Positions 1 to 5,714 are shown, counted from the stretch's first letter. The stretch is 11,792 bases of DNA from RGIG3077 sp964490175 (GCA_964490175.1 CAZBAI010000037.1:1-11792), one strand, 5' to 3'. Notes: a model not told the origin generated them from the letters alone. Made by a program: numbers and translations.

Positions 1-28
1 ATAATACCTTTTTCAAGGGTCTTCTTTT

Positions 29-51
29 GCATTGTTCAATTTTCAAGATGC
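29..51 (-). promoter_or_regulatory. boxA-like rRNA leader element (putative)
   Basis: Read on the minus strand, this stretch contains CTTGAAAATTGAACAATG. It resembles the TTGAAAACTGAA-type sequence that precedes 16S and 23S genes in Firmicutes, where boxA recruits Nus antitermination factors. It lies about 30-50 nt downstream of the predicted start of promoter P2. The 16S gene itself would lie to the left of the window, so this is inferred from resemblance and position only. Confidence 0.5.
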
Positions 52-85
52 CGATTTGTTTGCGCCCTCAACAGGCGACTTGTTT

Positions 86-114
86 ATTATATCACAACCA
101 AACTTATTTGTCAA
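86..114 (-). promoter_or_regulatory. Sigma-A promoter P2, rRNA-type
   Basis: On the minus strand the -35 box TTGACA (109-114) and the -10 box TATAAT (86-91) are both perfect consensus and separated by exactly 17 bp. The -10 is preceded by TGA, giving an extended -10 (TGn). An A/T-rich stretch with A and T runs (about 115-150) lies just upstream, as an UP element would. Transcription should start near 79 and run left out of the window. Such a strong tandem arrangement is typical of rRNA operons. Confidence 0.85.
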
Positions 115-214
115 CCCCTTTTTGAAAGTTTTTTCAAAAAAGTTTGTTGTTTAATTTTGCTCTTCACTCGGTCTGCGGAACCAACCGTCTTACGCCTCAT
201 CAGAGAGCTTTATT

Positions 215-243
215 ATTATATCACCTGCAATCGGATTTGTCAA
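215..243 (-). promoter_or_regulatory. Sigma-A promoter P1, rRNA-type (upstream member of tandem pair)
   Basis: On the minus strand, TTGACA (238-243), a 17-bp spacer and TATAAT (215-220) again match consensus exactly, and again TGA precedes the -10. It lies 129 bp upstream of P2 in the same direction. No credible coding sequence lies between or after the two promoters inside the window. The expected product is a stable RNA to the left, most likely 16S rRNA. Confidence 0.85.
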
Positions 244-265
244 CTCAAACTTTGCCCTTATGTTT

Positions 266-297
266 TCTCTTTTTTTGTTAATTTCTAACAAAAGAGA
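266..297. repeat. Imperfect inverted repeat upstream of P1
   Basis: The left arm is TCTC, seven T, GTTA (266-280) and the right arm is TAAC, AAAA, GAGA (286-297), around a 5-nt loop. The arms are complementary apart from three unmatched T. It is 23 bp upstream of the P1 -35 box. It could be part of an A/T-rich UP region or a protein site. It lacks a following T-run in either direction, so it is unlikely to be a terminator. Confidence 0.4.
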
Positions 298-340
298 TGC
301 TTTTCCCCTCTTTTTCAAGATTTTTCGCAGATATTTTATT

Positions 341-380
341 AAAAAGCAACGCCCGAAGCACCCAAAAGCGCTTTGGGCGT
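341..380 (-). terminator. Rho-independent terminator of the hom operon
   Basis: Read on the minus strand just after the hom stop codon, arms ACGCCCAAAGC (370-380) and GCTTCGGGCGT (349-359) pair over 11 positions with one mismatch. They are followed by TTGCTTTTT. The hairpin starts 8 nt past the stop codon and insulates hom from the two strong promoters further left. Confidence 0.75.
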
Positions 381-388
381 AATTTGAA

Positions 389-1546
389 TCATTCAAGAAC
401 GGGGATCACCGAATAGATTTCCGCACCGTCCGCTTTCATAGCTTCAACGGTTTCTTTATGTGCTGCAACCGTTGCCTTTTCGAGCAACTGCGCACCAAAA
501 CTGCCGCGGACAAACATTCGGCACTCAAACGCATCGAAATCGGCAATAAAATCACCGTTTTCCGAGTCGTCCCAATGCTGCGAAAATACTGTGCGTTCGT
601 GCTTTGCCGCTTCAATCATATCCGCAACGACAGCGCTTGCCGTGGGCAATTTGCCCGCACCCCTGCCGTAGAACATCGAGCGGTCGGCACCGTCGGAAAT
701 TACCGTAACCGCATTAAACACATCGCTTACGCTTGAAATCGGGTTTGAATCGGGCACAAGCATAGGCGATACAAAAGGAATAATCCTTTCATCGTCAAGG
801 CGCTTCACACAGCCGATAAGCTTAATTTTGCAACCAAGTTCGGCAGCCGCTTCCACATCTTGTGCGGATATTGACGAAATGCCCTTTGCGCAGACATATT
901 TCGGATAAACATGCTTGCCGAAAACAAGCGAAGCCAAAATGCAGATTTTCCTGCAAGCGTCATGCCCCTCAACATCAGCCGTCGGGTCTTTTTCGGCGTA
1001 TCCGAGCTTTTGCGCAAGCGCAAGTGCGTCATCAAACGTCATATCATCTTCAAACATACGTGTGAGAATAAAGTTTGTCGTGCCGTTCAAAATGCCGTAA
1101 ACTTCCGTAATGTCATTTGCGGCAAGGCATTTATGAAGCGGTCTGATTATCGGTATTGCGCCGCCGACGCTTGCTTCAAAGAAATAATTTACATTATTTT
1201 TTCTTGCAATCTCCAAAAGCTCTGCGCCTTTTTCCGCAACAAGCTCTTTATTTGATGTAACAACGCTTTTTCCGTTTTCAAGGCACTTTTTCGTAAATGT
1301 ATACGCAGGTTCGACGCCGCCCATTGTTTCGGCAACAACTTTTATTTCCTCATCATTTATAATAGTATCCGCATCGGCGACGATTTTGTCGGCAAAAGGG
1401 CTGTCGGGAAATTTCCTGATATCGAGGATATACTTTATATCAAGCTCGCTTCCCGCACTTTTTTCGATTTTCTGTCTGTTTTTATAAAAAAGCTCAACCG
1501 TGCCGGAACCGACAACGCCAAAGCCCATTACTGCCATTTTTATCAT
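389..1546 (-). CDS. hom: Homoserine dehydrogenase, short C-terminus
   Basis: A 385-residue cytoplasmic enzyme that reduces aspartate-semialdehyde to homoserine with NAD(P)H, the branch point towards threonine and methionine. The nucleotide-binding motif GFGVVGSG is at residues 8-15, the SNK lysine is K100, and the family signature (KDPTADVEGHDACRK) ends at K200 and includes the acidic substrate-binding residues. Firmicute homologues usually run about 430 residues with a full C-terminal ACT domain. Here only about 65 residues follow the catalytic core (after about 318), with a short ACT-like strand at the end (IYSVIPVLE), so the sensor domain looks reduced. The ATG at 1546 has GGAGG 8 nt upstream. 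It lies 45 nt downstream of the ACT-domain gene in the same operon and is followed by a terminator. No thrB or thrC is adjacent. Confidence 0.95.
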   Translation of the reverse strand: MIKMAVMGFGVVGSGTVELFYKNRQKIEKSAGSELDIKYILDIRKFPDSPFADKIVADADTIINDEEIKVVAETMGGVEPAYTFTKKCLENGKSVVTSNKELVAEKGAELLEIARKNNVNYFFEASVGGAIPIIRPLHKCLAANDITEVYGILNGTTNFILTRMFEDDMTFDDALALAQKLGYAEKDPTADVEGHDACRKICILASLVFGKHVYPKYVCAKGISSISAQDVEAAAELGCKIKLIGCVKRLDDERIIPFVSPMLVPDSNPISSVSDVFNAVTVISDGADRSMFYGRGAGKLPTASAVVADMIEAAKHERTVFSQHWDDSENGDFIADFDAFECRMFVRGSFGAQLLEKATVAAHKETVEAMKADGAEIYSVIPVLE

Positions 1547-1591
1547 TATTTTTTCCTCCGTTTAATTACATATAAATAGTATACCCGTATT

Positions 1592-2032
1592 TTACTCGCC
1601 CGAAAGCAATTTTGCTTCGGCAACGCCCGAAACGCTCAAAGCGTTTGATACTACCGATACCGCATTTGCAACATCACTGCCCAGCCGCATCGATATCGTA
1701 ACCGCCGCCGCACCGTCAACGGGAATATTCTGGTTTACAGTGAGAATGTTCGCATTCTGCTCATGAAGCTTCGCCAAAAGGCTTGAAAGCACGCCCGGCT
1801 CATCACGCAAAACGCAATACAGCGTCACGATTTTTTGCGAAAACAGTTCTTCATATGAGAAAACAGAATCCCTATATTTATAGTATGCGCTTCTGGATAT
1901 TCCCACACGCCTGCACGCCTGCGCCGAATTTTTTTCTTCACCTCGTGCAAGCAGCCTTTTTACCTCAAGCGTCTTGGGAATCATATCCGGCAAGGCGTTC
2001 ATCTTTACAACAATGAGTTGATCGTTATCCAT
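1592..2032 (-). CDS. ACT-domain protein with N-terminal helix-turn-helix (PheB/ThrR, UPF0735-like)
   Basis: A 146-residue protein. Residues about 20-58 form a basic helical region with a helix-turn-helix look (SAQACRRVGISRSAYYKY). Residues 67-145 form an ACT domain, with the characteristic DEPGVLSSLL start (77-86) and an alternating strand-helix pattern. The layout matches the PheB/UPF0735 family. To my knowledge this family includes the Bacillus subtilis regulator ThrR, which represses hom-thrCB. It is the first gene of the operon with homoserine dehydrogenase, which supports a role in sensing threonine or a related amino acid and controlling hom. The ATG at 2032 has GGAGG 7 nt upstream and a near-consensus promoter. 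Direct repression of its own promoter is inference. An allosteric partner of the short Hom protein is the alternative. Confidence 0.85.
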   Translation of the reverse strand: MDNDQLIVVKMNALPDMIPKTLEVKRLLARGEEKNSAQACRRVGISRSAYYKYRDSVFSYEELFSQKIVTLYCVLRDEPGVLSSLLAKLHEQNANILTVNQNIPVDGAAAVTISMRLGSDVANAVSVVSNALSVSGVAEAKLLSGE

Positions 2033-2073
2033 ATGTCCACCTCCGGCGCACAGCTGTACTCAAAGCATGAACA

Positions 2074-2102
2074 AGTATATCACATTATTTTGATTATGTC
2101 AA
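2074..2102 (-). promoter_or_regulatory. Sigma-A promoter of the ACT-hom operon
   Basis: On the minus strand: -35 TTGACA (2097-2102), 17-bp spacer, -10 TATACT (2074-2079) preceded by TGA (extended -10). The start would be near 2067, giving a leader of about 35 nt. That is too short for a T-box or riboswitch, so control probably acts on initiation. Confidence 0.85.
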
Positions 2103-2124
2103 GAGAAATCCGAATTTTCTTGAC
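2098..2124. promoter_or_regulatory. 27-bp palindrome spanning two back-to-back -35 boxes (candidate operator)
   Basis: The sequence is an inverted repeat centred on 2111 in which 11 of 13 position pairs are complementary: outer arm GTCAAGA, inner AA and TC, mismatches at 2105/2117 and 2108/2114. The outer five bases on each side are explained by the opposed TTGAC -35 boxes. The inner matches are not. A dimeric repressor here would cover both divergent promoters. The ACT-domain protein next to it is the obvious candidate ligand, by inference only. Confidence 0.5.
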
Positions 2125-2148
2125 TTTTTGCAAAAGCGGTGATATAAT
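2120..2148 (+). promoter_or_regulatory. Sigma-A promoter of the HPr-like / S11 operon
   Basis: -35 TTGACT (2120-2125), 17-bp spacer, -10 TATAAT (2143-2148) preceded by TGA (extended -10). Transcription should start near 2155, about 25 nt before the HPr-like gene. The -35 is 17 bp from the opposing -35 of the hom operon. Confidence 0.85.
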
Positions 2149-2180
2149 CAGAAAAAAACCACATATGGAGGAAAATTAAA

Positions 2181-2411
2181 ATGATAGAATTTAACATTTC
2201 GATAAATTCCGTTCACGCAGTAAAACAGTTTGTTGAAACCGCAAATAAATATGATTTTGACATTGACCTTTCTTCAGGACGTTATTCCATTGACGGCAAG
2301 TCCATCATGGGCATATTCAGTCTGGATCTCGAAAAAACGATAAAGCTTACGGCACACATTGATGAATGCGATGAATTTGTCGCCGCTATGAAGCCTTTTA
2401 TTGTTGATTGA
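2181..2411 (+). CDS. HPr-family protein lacking the phosphorylatable histidine
   Basis: A 76-residue protein that aligns without gaps to phosphocarrier HPr (own residue n equals HPr n+5). The regulatory serine region KSIMG is kept, with Ser41 at the HPr Ser46 position. The catalytic His15 position is Ser10, and the following Arg17 position is His12. It therefore should not carry phosphate from enzyme I to sugar permeases. It could still be phosphorylated by HPr kinase on Ser41 and act as a regulator, as Crh (Gln15) does in Bacillus. Similar His-less HPr-like proteins occur in Clostridia, from memory. It has GGAGG 9 nt before the ATG and its own extended -10 promoter. It is followed after 79 nt by the S11 carboxypeptidase homologue, probably on the same transcript. 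Confidence 0.88.
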   Translation: MIEFNISINSVHAVKQFVETANKYDFDIDLSSGRYSIDGKSIMGIFSLDLEKTIKLTAHIDECDEFVAAMKPFIVD

Positions 2412-2455
2412 TTTTTGCAAACAAAGCACATTAAATCTCCGTTTTTTGCATAAGC

Positions 2456-2497
2456 TGTACAAAACAGCAATTTGTGAAAGGCGGGTTTTTTTGTACA
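2456..2497 (+). promoter_or_regulatory. Inverted repeat enclosing the ribosome site and TTG start of the S11 gene
   Basis: TGTACAAAA (2456-2464) and TTTTGTACA (2489-2497) are perfect 9-base complements around a 24-nt loop. The loop contains the ribosome site AAAGG (2477-2481), and the right arm contains the proposed TTG start (2491-2493). Folding in the mRNA would mask the start codon. The right arm also lies in a 16-bp palindrome (2487-2502). The stem is A/U-rich, so its stability is uncertain. Confidence 0.4.
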
Positions 2498-3651
2498 AAA
2501 AATTATTGCGTGCGCTGCTATCGATAAGCACTGCATTTATAATATGTATAACCTCTGCGGCTTCTCATATATTCATATATGCAACAAACAGCGACAATTC
2601 AGCCGATTCTTTCAACGCTCTCACGCTGGCAAGTGCCGACAGCTGCCGAATACTTTCTTCGGTAAACGGCGATGTCAAAATGCCCTGCGGCACTCTTTCC
2701 AAGATAATGACTGCGCTGATCGTCGCCGAAAGTATTCAAAGCGGCGCTCTTTCGCCGAAAACGCTTGTCACGGCATCTGCAAACGCACAAAGCGCTAACG
2801 GGGCTGTTGTTTGGCTGACGGCAGGCGAAAAGATGAGCGTCGGCGACCTGCTTTTGTCCATGATGACAGGCAATGCAAACGACGCCGCAATTGCCCTTGC
2901 GGAAAAAATCGCCCAAAGCGAAGCGGCATTTGTTGATATAATGAACGAAAGAGCAAGCGCCCTTTCAATGCGCAACACGCATTTTGTCAACTGCACCGGT
3001 CTTGACGTTGACGGCGCATACTCAACATCAAACGACATTGCCATATTGTGCTGCGAGCTTGTTAAATATGATTTTATGTATGAATATATGACGCCGTGGC
3101 TTACATATATAAGAAACGGCGAAACCGAGCTTGTCAATTTCAACGACCTTGTAAAATCACTTGACGGCATTATCGGAATTAAAGCTTCCAAAACCGAAAA
3201 TTCGCACCATTGCGCCGCTGTTGCCGCAAGGCGCAACGGTGAATGCTACATTGCCGTCACCCTTAACTACGAGCAAAAAGACGAATGTCTTAAAAGCGCA
3301 AAATCGCTGATTTCAACGGGATTTTCCTCATATAAGACCGTATATCCGCTGATTGACGCAACAAAACTGCATGACGTCACAGTGCGCCACGGCACCGAAA
3401 AAAGCGTTTCGGTCAGCGCAGATATCTCTCCGATTTGCATTCCGTGCGCCGATCAAGGGCTCATCAGCACCGTTGCCGTGTTGCCCGAATACATCAGCGC
3501 ACCGGTCAAAAAAGGGCAGTCTTTAGGCACTTTGACCGTATATGCAGATGATGTGCCGGTGTGCGAATTAAGCATTACCGCACAATATAGCGTAAACAAA
3601 GAAACAGTTGCAACCGCTTTTCTTTCACTTTTGGAAACTTTACTAAATTAA
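2491..3651 (+). CDS. Secreted S11-family (DacF/PBP5-like) D,D-carboxypeptidase homologue with all three catalytic motifs altered
   Basis: A 386-residue exported protein. From the TTG at 2491 (AAAGG 9 nt upstream) it begins MYKK and a hydrophobic stretch to about residue 30, a signal peptide. An upstream in-frame TTG at 2401 would overlap the HPr-like gene and bury the signal. Residues about 40-260 follow the penicillin-binding peptidase fold (KIMTAL, NDAA, NTHFVNCTGL, NGETELVN). About 290-386 resemble the PBP5 C-terminal beta domain, ending in a possible amphipathic helix. Active family members trim the terminal D-Ala from peptidoglycan stem peptides. Here SxxK is TLSK (68-71), SxN is NAN (128-130) and KTG is KAS (231-233). 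The reading frame is intact, with no stops or frameshift. The protein is probably a non-catalytic peptidoglycan-binding or regulatory relative. Weak Thr-nucleophile activity cannot be excluded. Confidence 0.88.
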   Translation: MYKKLLRALLSISTAFIICITSAASHIFIYATNSDNSADSFNALTLASADSCRILSSVNGDVKMPCGTLSKIMTALIVAESIQSGALSPKTLVTASANAQSANGAVVWLTAGEKMSVGDLLLSMMTGNANDAAIALAEKIAQSEAAFVDIMNERASALSMRNTHFVNCTGLDVDGAYSTSNDIAILCCELVKYDFMYEYMTPWLTYIRNGETELVNFNDLVKSLDGIIGIKASKTENSHHCAAVAARRNGECYIAVTLNYEQKDECLKSAKSLISTGFSSYKTVYPLIDATKLHDVTVRHGTEKSVSVSADISPICIPCADQGLISTVAVLPEYISAPVKKGQSLGTLTVYADDVPVCELSITAQYSVNKETVATAFLSLLETLLN

Positions 3652-3701
3652 GCGCTCAAATTTGTGCGATTTGTAAAAAATAAAAAAATTTGCGTTGGCA
3701 C

Positions 3702-3730
3702 TTGATAAATTTTGCACAATATTGTATAAT
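3702..3730 (+). promoter_or_regulatory. Sigma-A promoter of pgi
   Basis: -35 TTGATA (3702-3707), 17-bp spacer, -10 TATAAT (3725-3730). The start would be near 3737, leaving a leader of about 90 nt before the pgi ATG. No clear terminator for the preceding gene is visible between 3652 and 3701. Confidence 0.85.
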
Positions 3731-3740
3731 AAAGATACGC

Positions 3741-3796
3741 AAACATTGCATGGGCTTATTACATATCACAACGTCAAATAAATCTCGGCAATGTTT
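3741..3796 (+). other. Stem-forming inverted repeat in the pgi leader
   Basis: AAACATTGC (3741-3749) and GCAATGTTT (3788-3796) are perfect 9-base complements separated by 38 nt. They lie at the very 5' end of the predicted transcript and end 16 nt before the GGAGG site. It may be a stabilising 5' stem or a regulatory structure. I do not recognise a known riboswitch class. Confidence 0.4.
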
Positions 3797-3825
3797 TGTC
3801 AGATACTATTGCGGAGGACTGCAAA

Positions 3826-5163
3826 ATGGCATTAAAGCTTAACACAAATCATCTCGAAGGCTTTGTTGCGGCTCACGAGCTTGACGCTATCAAGCGTGAA
3901 ACCGAGCTGGCAGCACAGGTTCTTCACGAAAAAAGCGGCCTTGGAAACGACTTTCTCGGCTGGCTTGACCTTCCCACCGAGTACGACAAGGAAGAATTTG
4001 CCCGTATTAAAGCCGCTGCACAGCGCATCAAAGCAAATTCTGATATTCTCATCGTAATCGGCATCGGCGGTTCATATCTCGGAGCAAGAGCGGCAATTGA
4101 GCTTCTCAAATCTCCTTTCTACAACAACCTGAAAAAAGACACGCCCGACATCTACTATGTCGGCAACAATATCAGCCCTACATACCTCAACGAAGTGCTG
4201 AGCATCTGCGAGGGCAAGGATATTTCCGTAAACGTTATTTCAAAATCGGGAACAACGACCGAACCTGCTTTGGCTTTCAGAATATTCAAGCAGCTTGTTG
4301 AAAAGAAATACGGCAAACAGGGCGCAAAAGAACGCATTTTCTGCACAACCGACAAAGCAAGAGGCACTCTTAAAGAGCTTGCCGACGCTCAAGGATATGA
4401 AACCTTTGTTATTGCAGACGATGTCGGCGGAAGATTTTCCGTTCTCACAGCGGTAGGTTTGCTTCCGATAGCCGTTGCCGGCTGCGATATCGACGCAATT
4501 ATGTCGGGTGCCGCAAAAGCAGCGCAGAACTTTAAAAAGCCCTTTGACGAAAACGATTGCTACAAATACGCCGCACTTCGCAACATTCTTTATCGCAAAG
4601 GCAAAGCGGTTGAACTTCTCGTTTCATACGACCCCTCTTTCACCATGATGGCGGAATGGTACAAACAGCTTTTCGGTGAATCAGAGGGTAAAGATAACAA
4701 AGGCATTTTCCCCGCTTCGGTCACATTTTCAACCGATTTGCATTCAATGGGTCAGTATATTCAAGACGGTTCGAGGATTATGTTTGAAACCGTTGTTGAT
4801 ATTAAAAAGCCCGCACAGGATTTCTTCCTCGAAAACGACGAAGAAAATCTTGACGGTCTTAACTTCCTCACAAACCAGAATATGTCCGTTGTGAACAGGC
4901 GTGCCCTTGAGGGAACGATACTTGCGCACACACAGGGCGGAGTACCCAATATCGTTCTCGAGCTTGACGATACAAGCGAATACAGCTTCGGATATATGGT
5001 GTACTTTTTTGAAAAGGCTTGTGCGGTTTCGGGCTATATGCTTGGTGTAAACCCCTTCAACCAGCCCGGAGTCGAAAGCTATAAATCCAATATGTTCGCA
5101 CTTTTGGGCAAGCCCGGATATGAGGACAAAAAAGCGGCTCTCGAAGCAAAGCTCGGAAGATGA
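3826..5163 (+). CDS. pgi: Glucose-6-phosphate isomerase
   Basis: A 445-residue cytoplasmic enzyme interconverting glucose-6-phosphate and fructose-6-phosphate in glycolysis and gluconeogenesis. Visible motifs are GIGGSYLG (79-86), the sugar-phosphate loop SKSGTTTE (139-146), DDVGGRFSVL, the HTQGGVPN segment, and the C-terminal NPFNQPGVESYK with the catalytic lysine K420. The length fits the short bacterial form found in Firmicutes. I chose the ATG at 3826 because GGAGG (3813-3817) lies 8 nt upstream. An in-frame TTG at 3796 would add ten residues but has no ribosome site and falls inside the leader stem. It has its own promoter, and a small P-loop gene follows 24 nt downstream. Confidence 0.97.
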   Translation: MALKLNTNHLEGFVAAHELDAIKRETELAAQVLHEKSGLGNDFLGWLDLPTEYDKEEFARIKAAAQRIKANSDILIVIGIGGSYLGARAAIELLKSPFYNNLKKDTPDIYYVGNNISPTYLNEVLSICEGKDISVNVISKSGTTTEPALAFRIFKQLVEKKYGKQGAKERIFCTTDKARGTLKELADAQGYETFVIADDVGGRFSVLTAVGLLPIAVAGCDIDAIMSGAAKAAQNFKKPFDENDCYKYAALRNILYRKGKAVELLVSYDPSFTMMAEWYKQLFGESEGKDNKGIFPASVTFSTDLHSMGQYIQDGSRIMFETVVDIKKPAQDFFLENDEENLDGLNFLTNQNMSVVNRRALEGTILAHTQGGVPNIVLELDDTSEYSFGYMVYFFEKACAVSGYMLGVNPFNQPGVESYKSNMFALLGKPGYEDKKAALEAKLGR

Positions 5164-5187
5164 CCGCACAAAGAAAGGACTAAAGTT

Positions 5188-5595
5188 ATGGTAAAGATTA
5201 TTACAGGAAACAAAGGCTCAGGCAAGACAAAGGTTCTCGTTGATATGATTAACAAGGCAGCCGGTTCTTCAAGCGGCAGCGTAATCTGTGTTGAAAAGGG
5301 TATGAACCTTACCTATGATATTTCACACAAAGCAAGACTTATCGTTTCCGACGAATACGGCATTGACTGCTATGACACCTGCTATGGCTTTATTGCAGGT
5401 ATTCTTTCCGGAAATTATGACATCACCGATGTCTTTGTTGACGGCATTCTCAAAATCGGCGGAAGAAATTATGACGAGCTTGCCAAATTCCTTGATAAGC
5501 TCAACGCACTTTCAGGTGAAAATATCGCCGTTACAATTACGGTTTCCGAAGATACAAACAAGCTTCCCGACAGCGTTACAAAGTATATGATGTAA
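5188..5595 (+). CDS. Small P-loop NTPase-like protein of unknown function
   Basis: A 135-residue protein with a clear Walker A motif GNKGSGKT (residues 7-14) at the N-terminus. A hydrophobic strand ends in Asp85 (VFVD) and could serve as Walker B. The strand order, an early P-loop then a VFVD strand, recalls compact thymidine-kinase-like or RecA-like folds, but none of the defining substrate motifs are visible. There is no signal peptide or membrane segment. The N-terminus MVKIITGNKGSGKT and the AAAGGA site about 10 nt upstream support this ATG. It sits 24 nt after pgi and is closed by a strong terminator, so it is co-transcribed with pgi. Similar short proteins occur in Clostridia under vague ATP-binding names, from memory. 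The function is unknown. Confidence 0.85.
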   Translation: MVKIITGNKGSGKTKVLVDMINKAAGSSSGSVICVEKGMNLTYDISHKARLIVSDEYGIDCYDTCYGFIAGILSGNYDITDVFVDGILKIGGRNYDELAKFLDKLNALSGENIAVTITVSEDTNKLPDSVTKYMM

Positions 5596-5617
5596 CATCT
5601 CATATTAAATATGTTGC

Positions 5618-5647
5618 AACGGGAGCCCTTTTTGGGCTTCCGTTTTT
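5618..5647 (+). terminator. Rho-independent terminator after pgi and the P-loop gene
   Basis: AACGGGAGCCC (5618-5628) pairs with GGGCTTCCGTT (5634-5644) over 11 positions with one G-U wobble. The loop is TTTTT and a run of T follows (to 5647). It lies 22 nt past the stop codon. Confidence 0.92.
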
Positions 5648-5685
5648 ATAAATGCGCCAAATTTTCAAAAAATTACGTCAAACAC

Positions 5686-5714
5686 TTGACAAGAAACAAA
5701 TTTATTTGTATAAT
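5686..5714 (+). promoter_or_regulatory. Consensus sigma-A promoter of the DUF177-rpmF operon
   Basis: TTGACA (5686-5691), 17-bp spacer, TATAAT (5709-5714), matching consensus at all twelve positions. Transcription starts near 5721, so the first gene must start at 5753 rather than at in-frame codons further upstream. The strength suits a ribosomal protein gene. Confidence 0.92.

Noticed and set aside
190..396. Minus-strand open frame of 68 codons between hom and the left edge
   Set aside because: It starts within hom's end, reads through the hom terminator and the P1 promoter, and has low-complexity Lys-rich composition. There is no recognisable domain.
2033..2073. T-box or amino-acid riboswitch ahead of the ACT-hom operon
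   Set aside because: The predicted leader is only about 35 nt and holds no specifier or terminator structure.
2401..2490. Upstream TTG start for the S11 gene, overlapping the HPr-like gene
   Set aside because: It would place about 30 polar residues before the signal peptide and has no ribosome site. TTG at 2491 has AAAGG at proper spacing and begins directly with a signal peptide.
2491..3651. Frameshift or sequencing error as the cause of the altered S11 motifs
   Set aside because: Each altered motif is flanked on both sides by conserved residues in the same frame (for example KIMTAL after TLSK, NDAA after NAN). Only point changes fit.
4744..5169. Minus-strand open frame of 141 codons inside pgi
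   Set aside because: It is antisense to a clear, conserved pgi sequence, with no ribosome site or recognisable motif.
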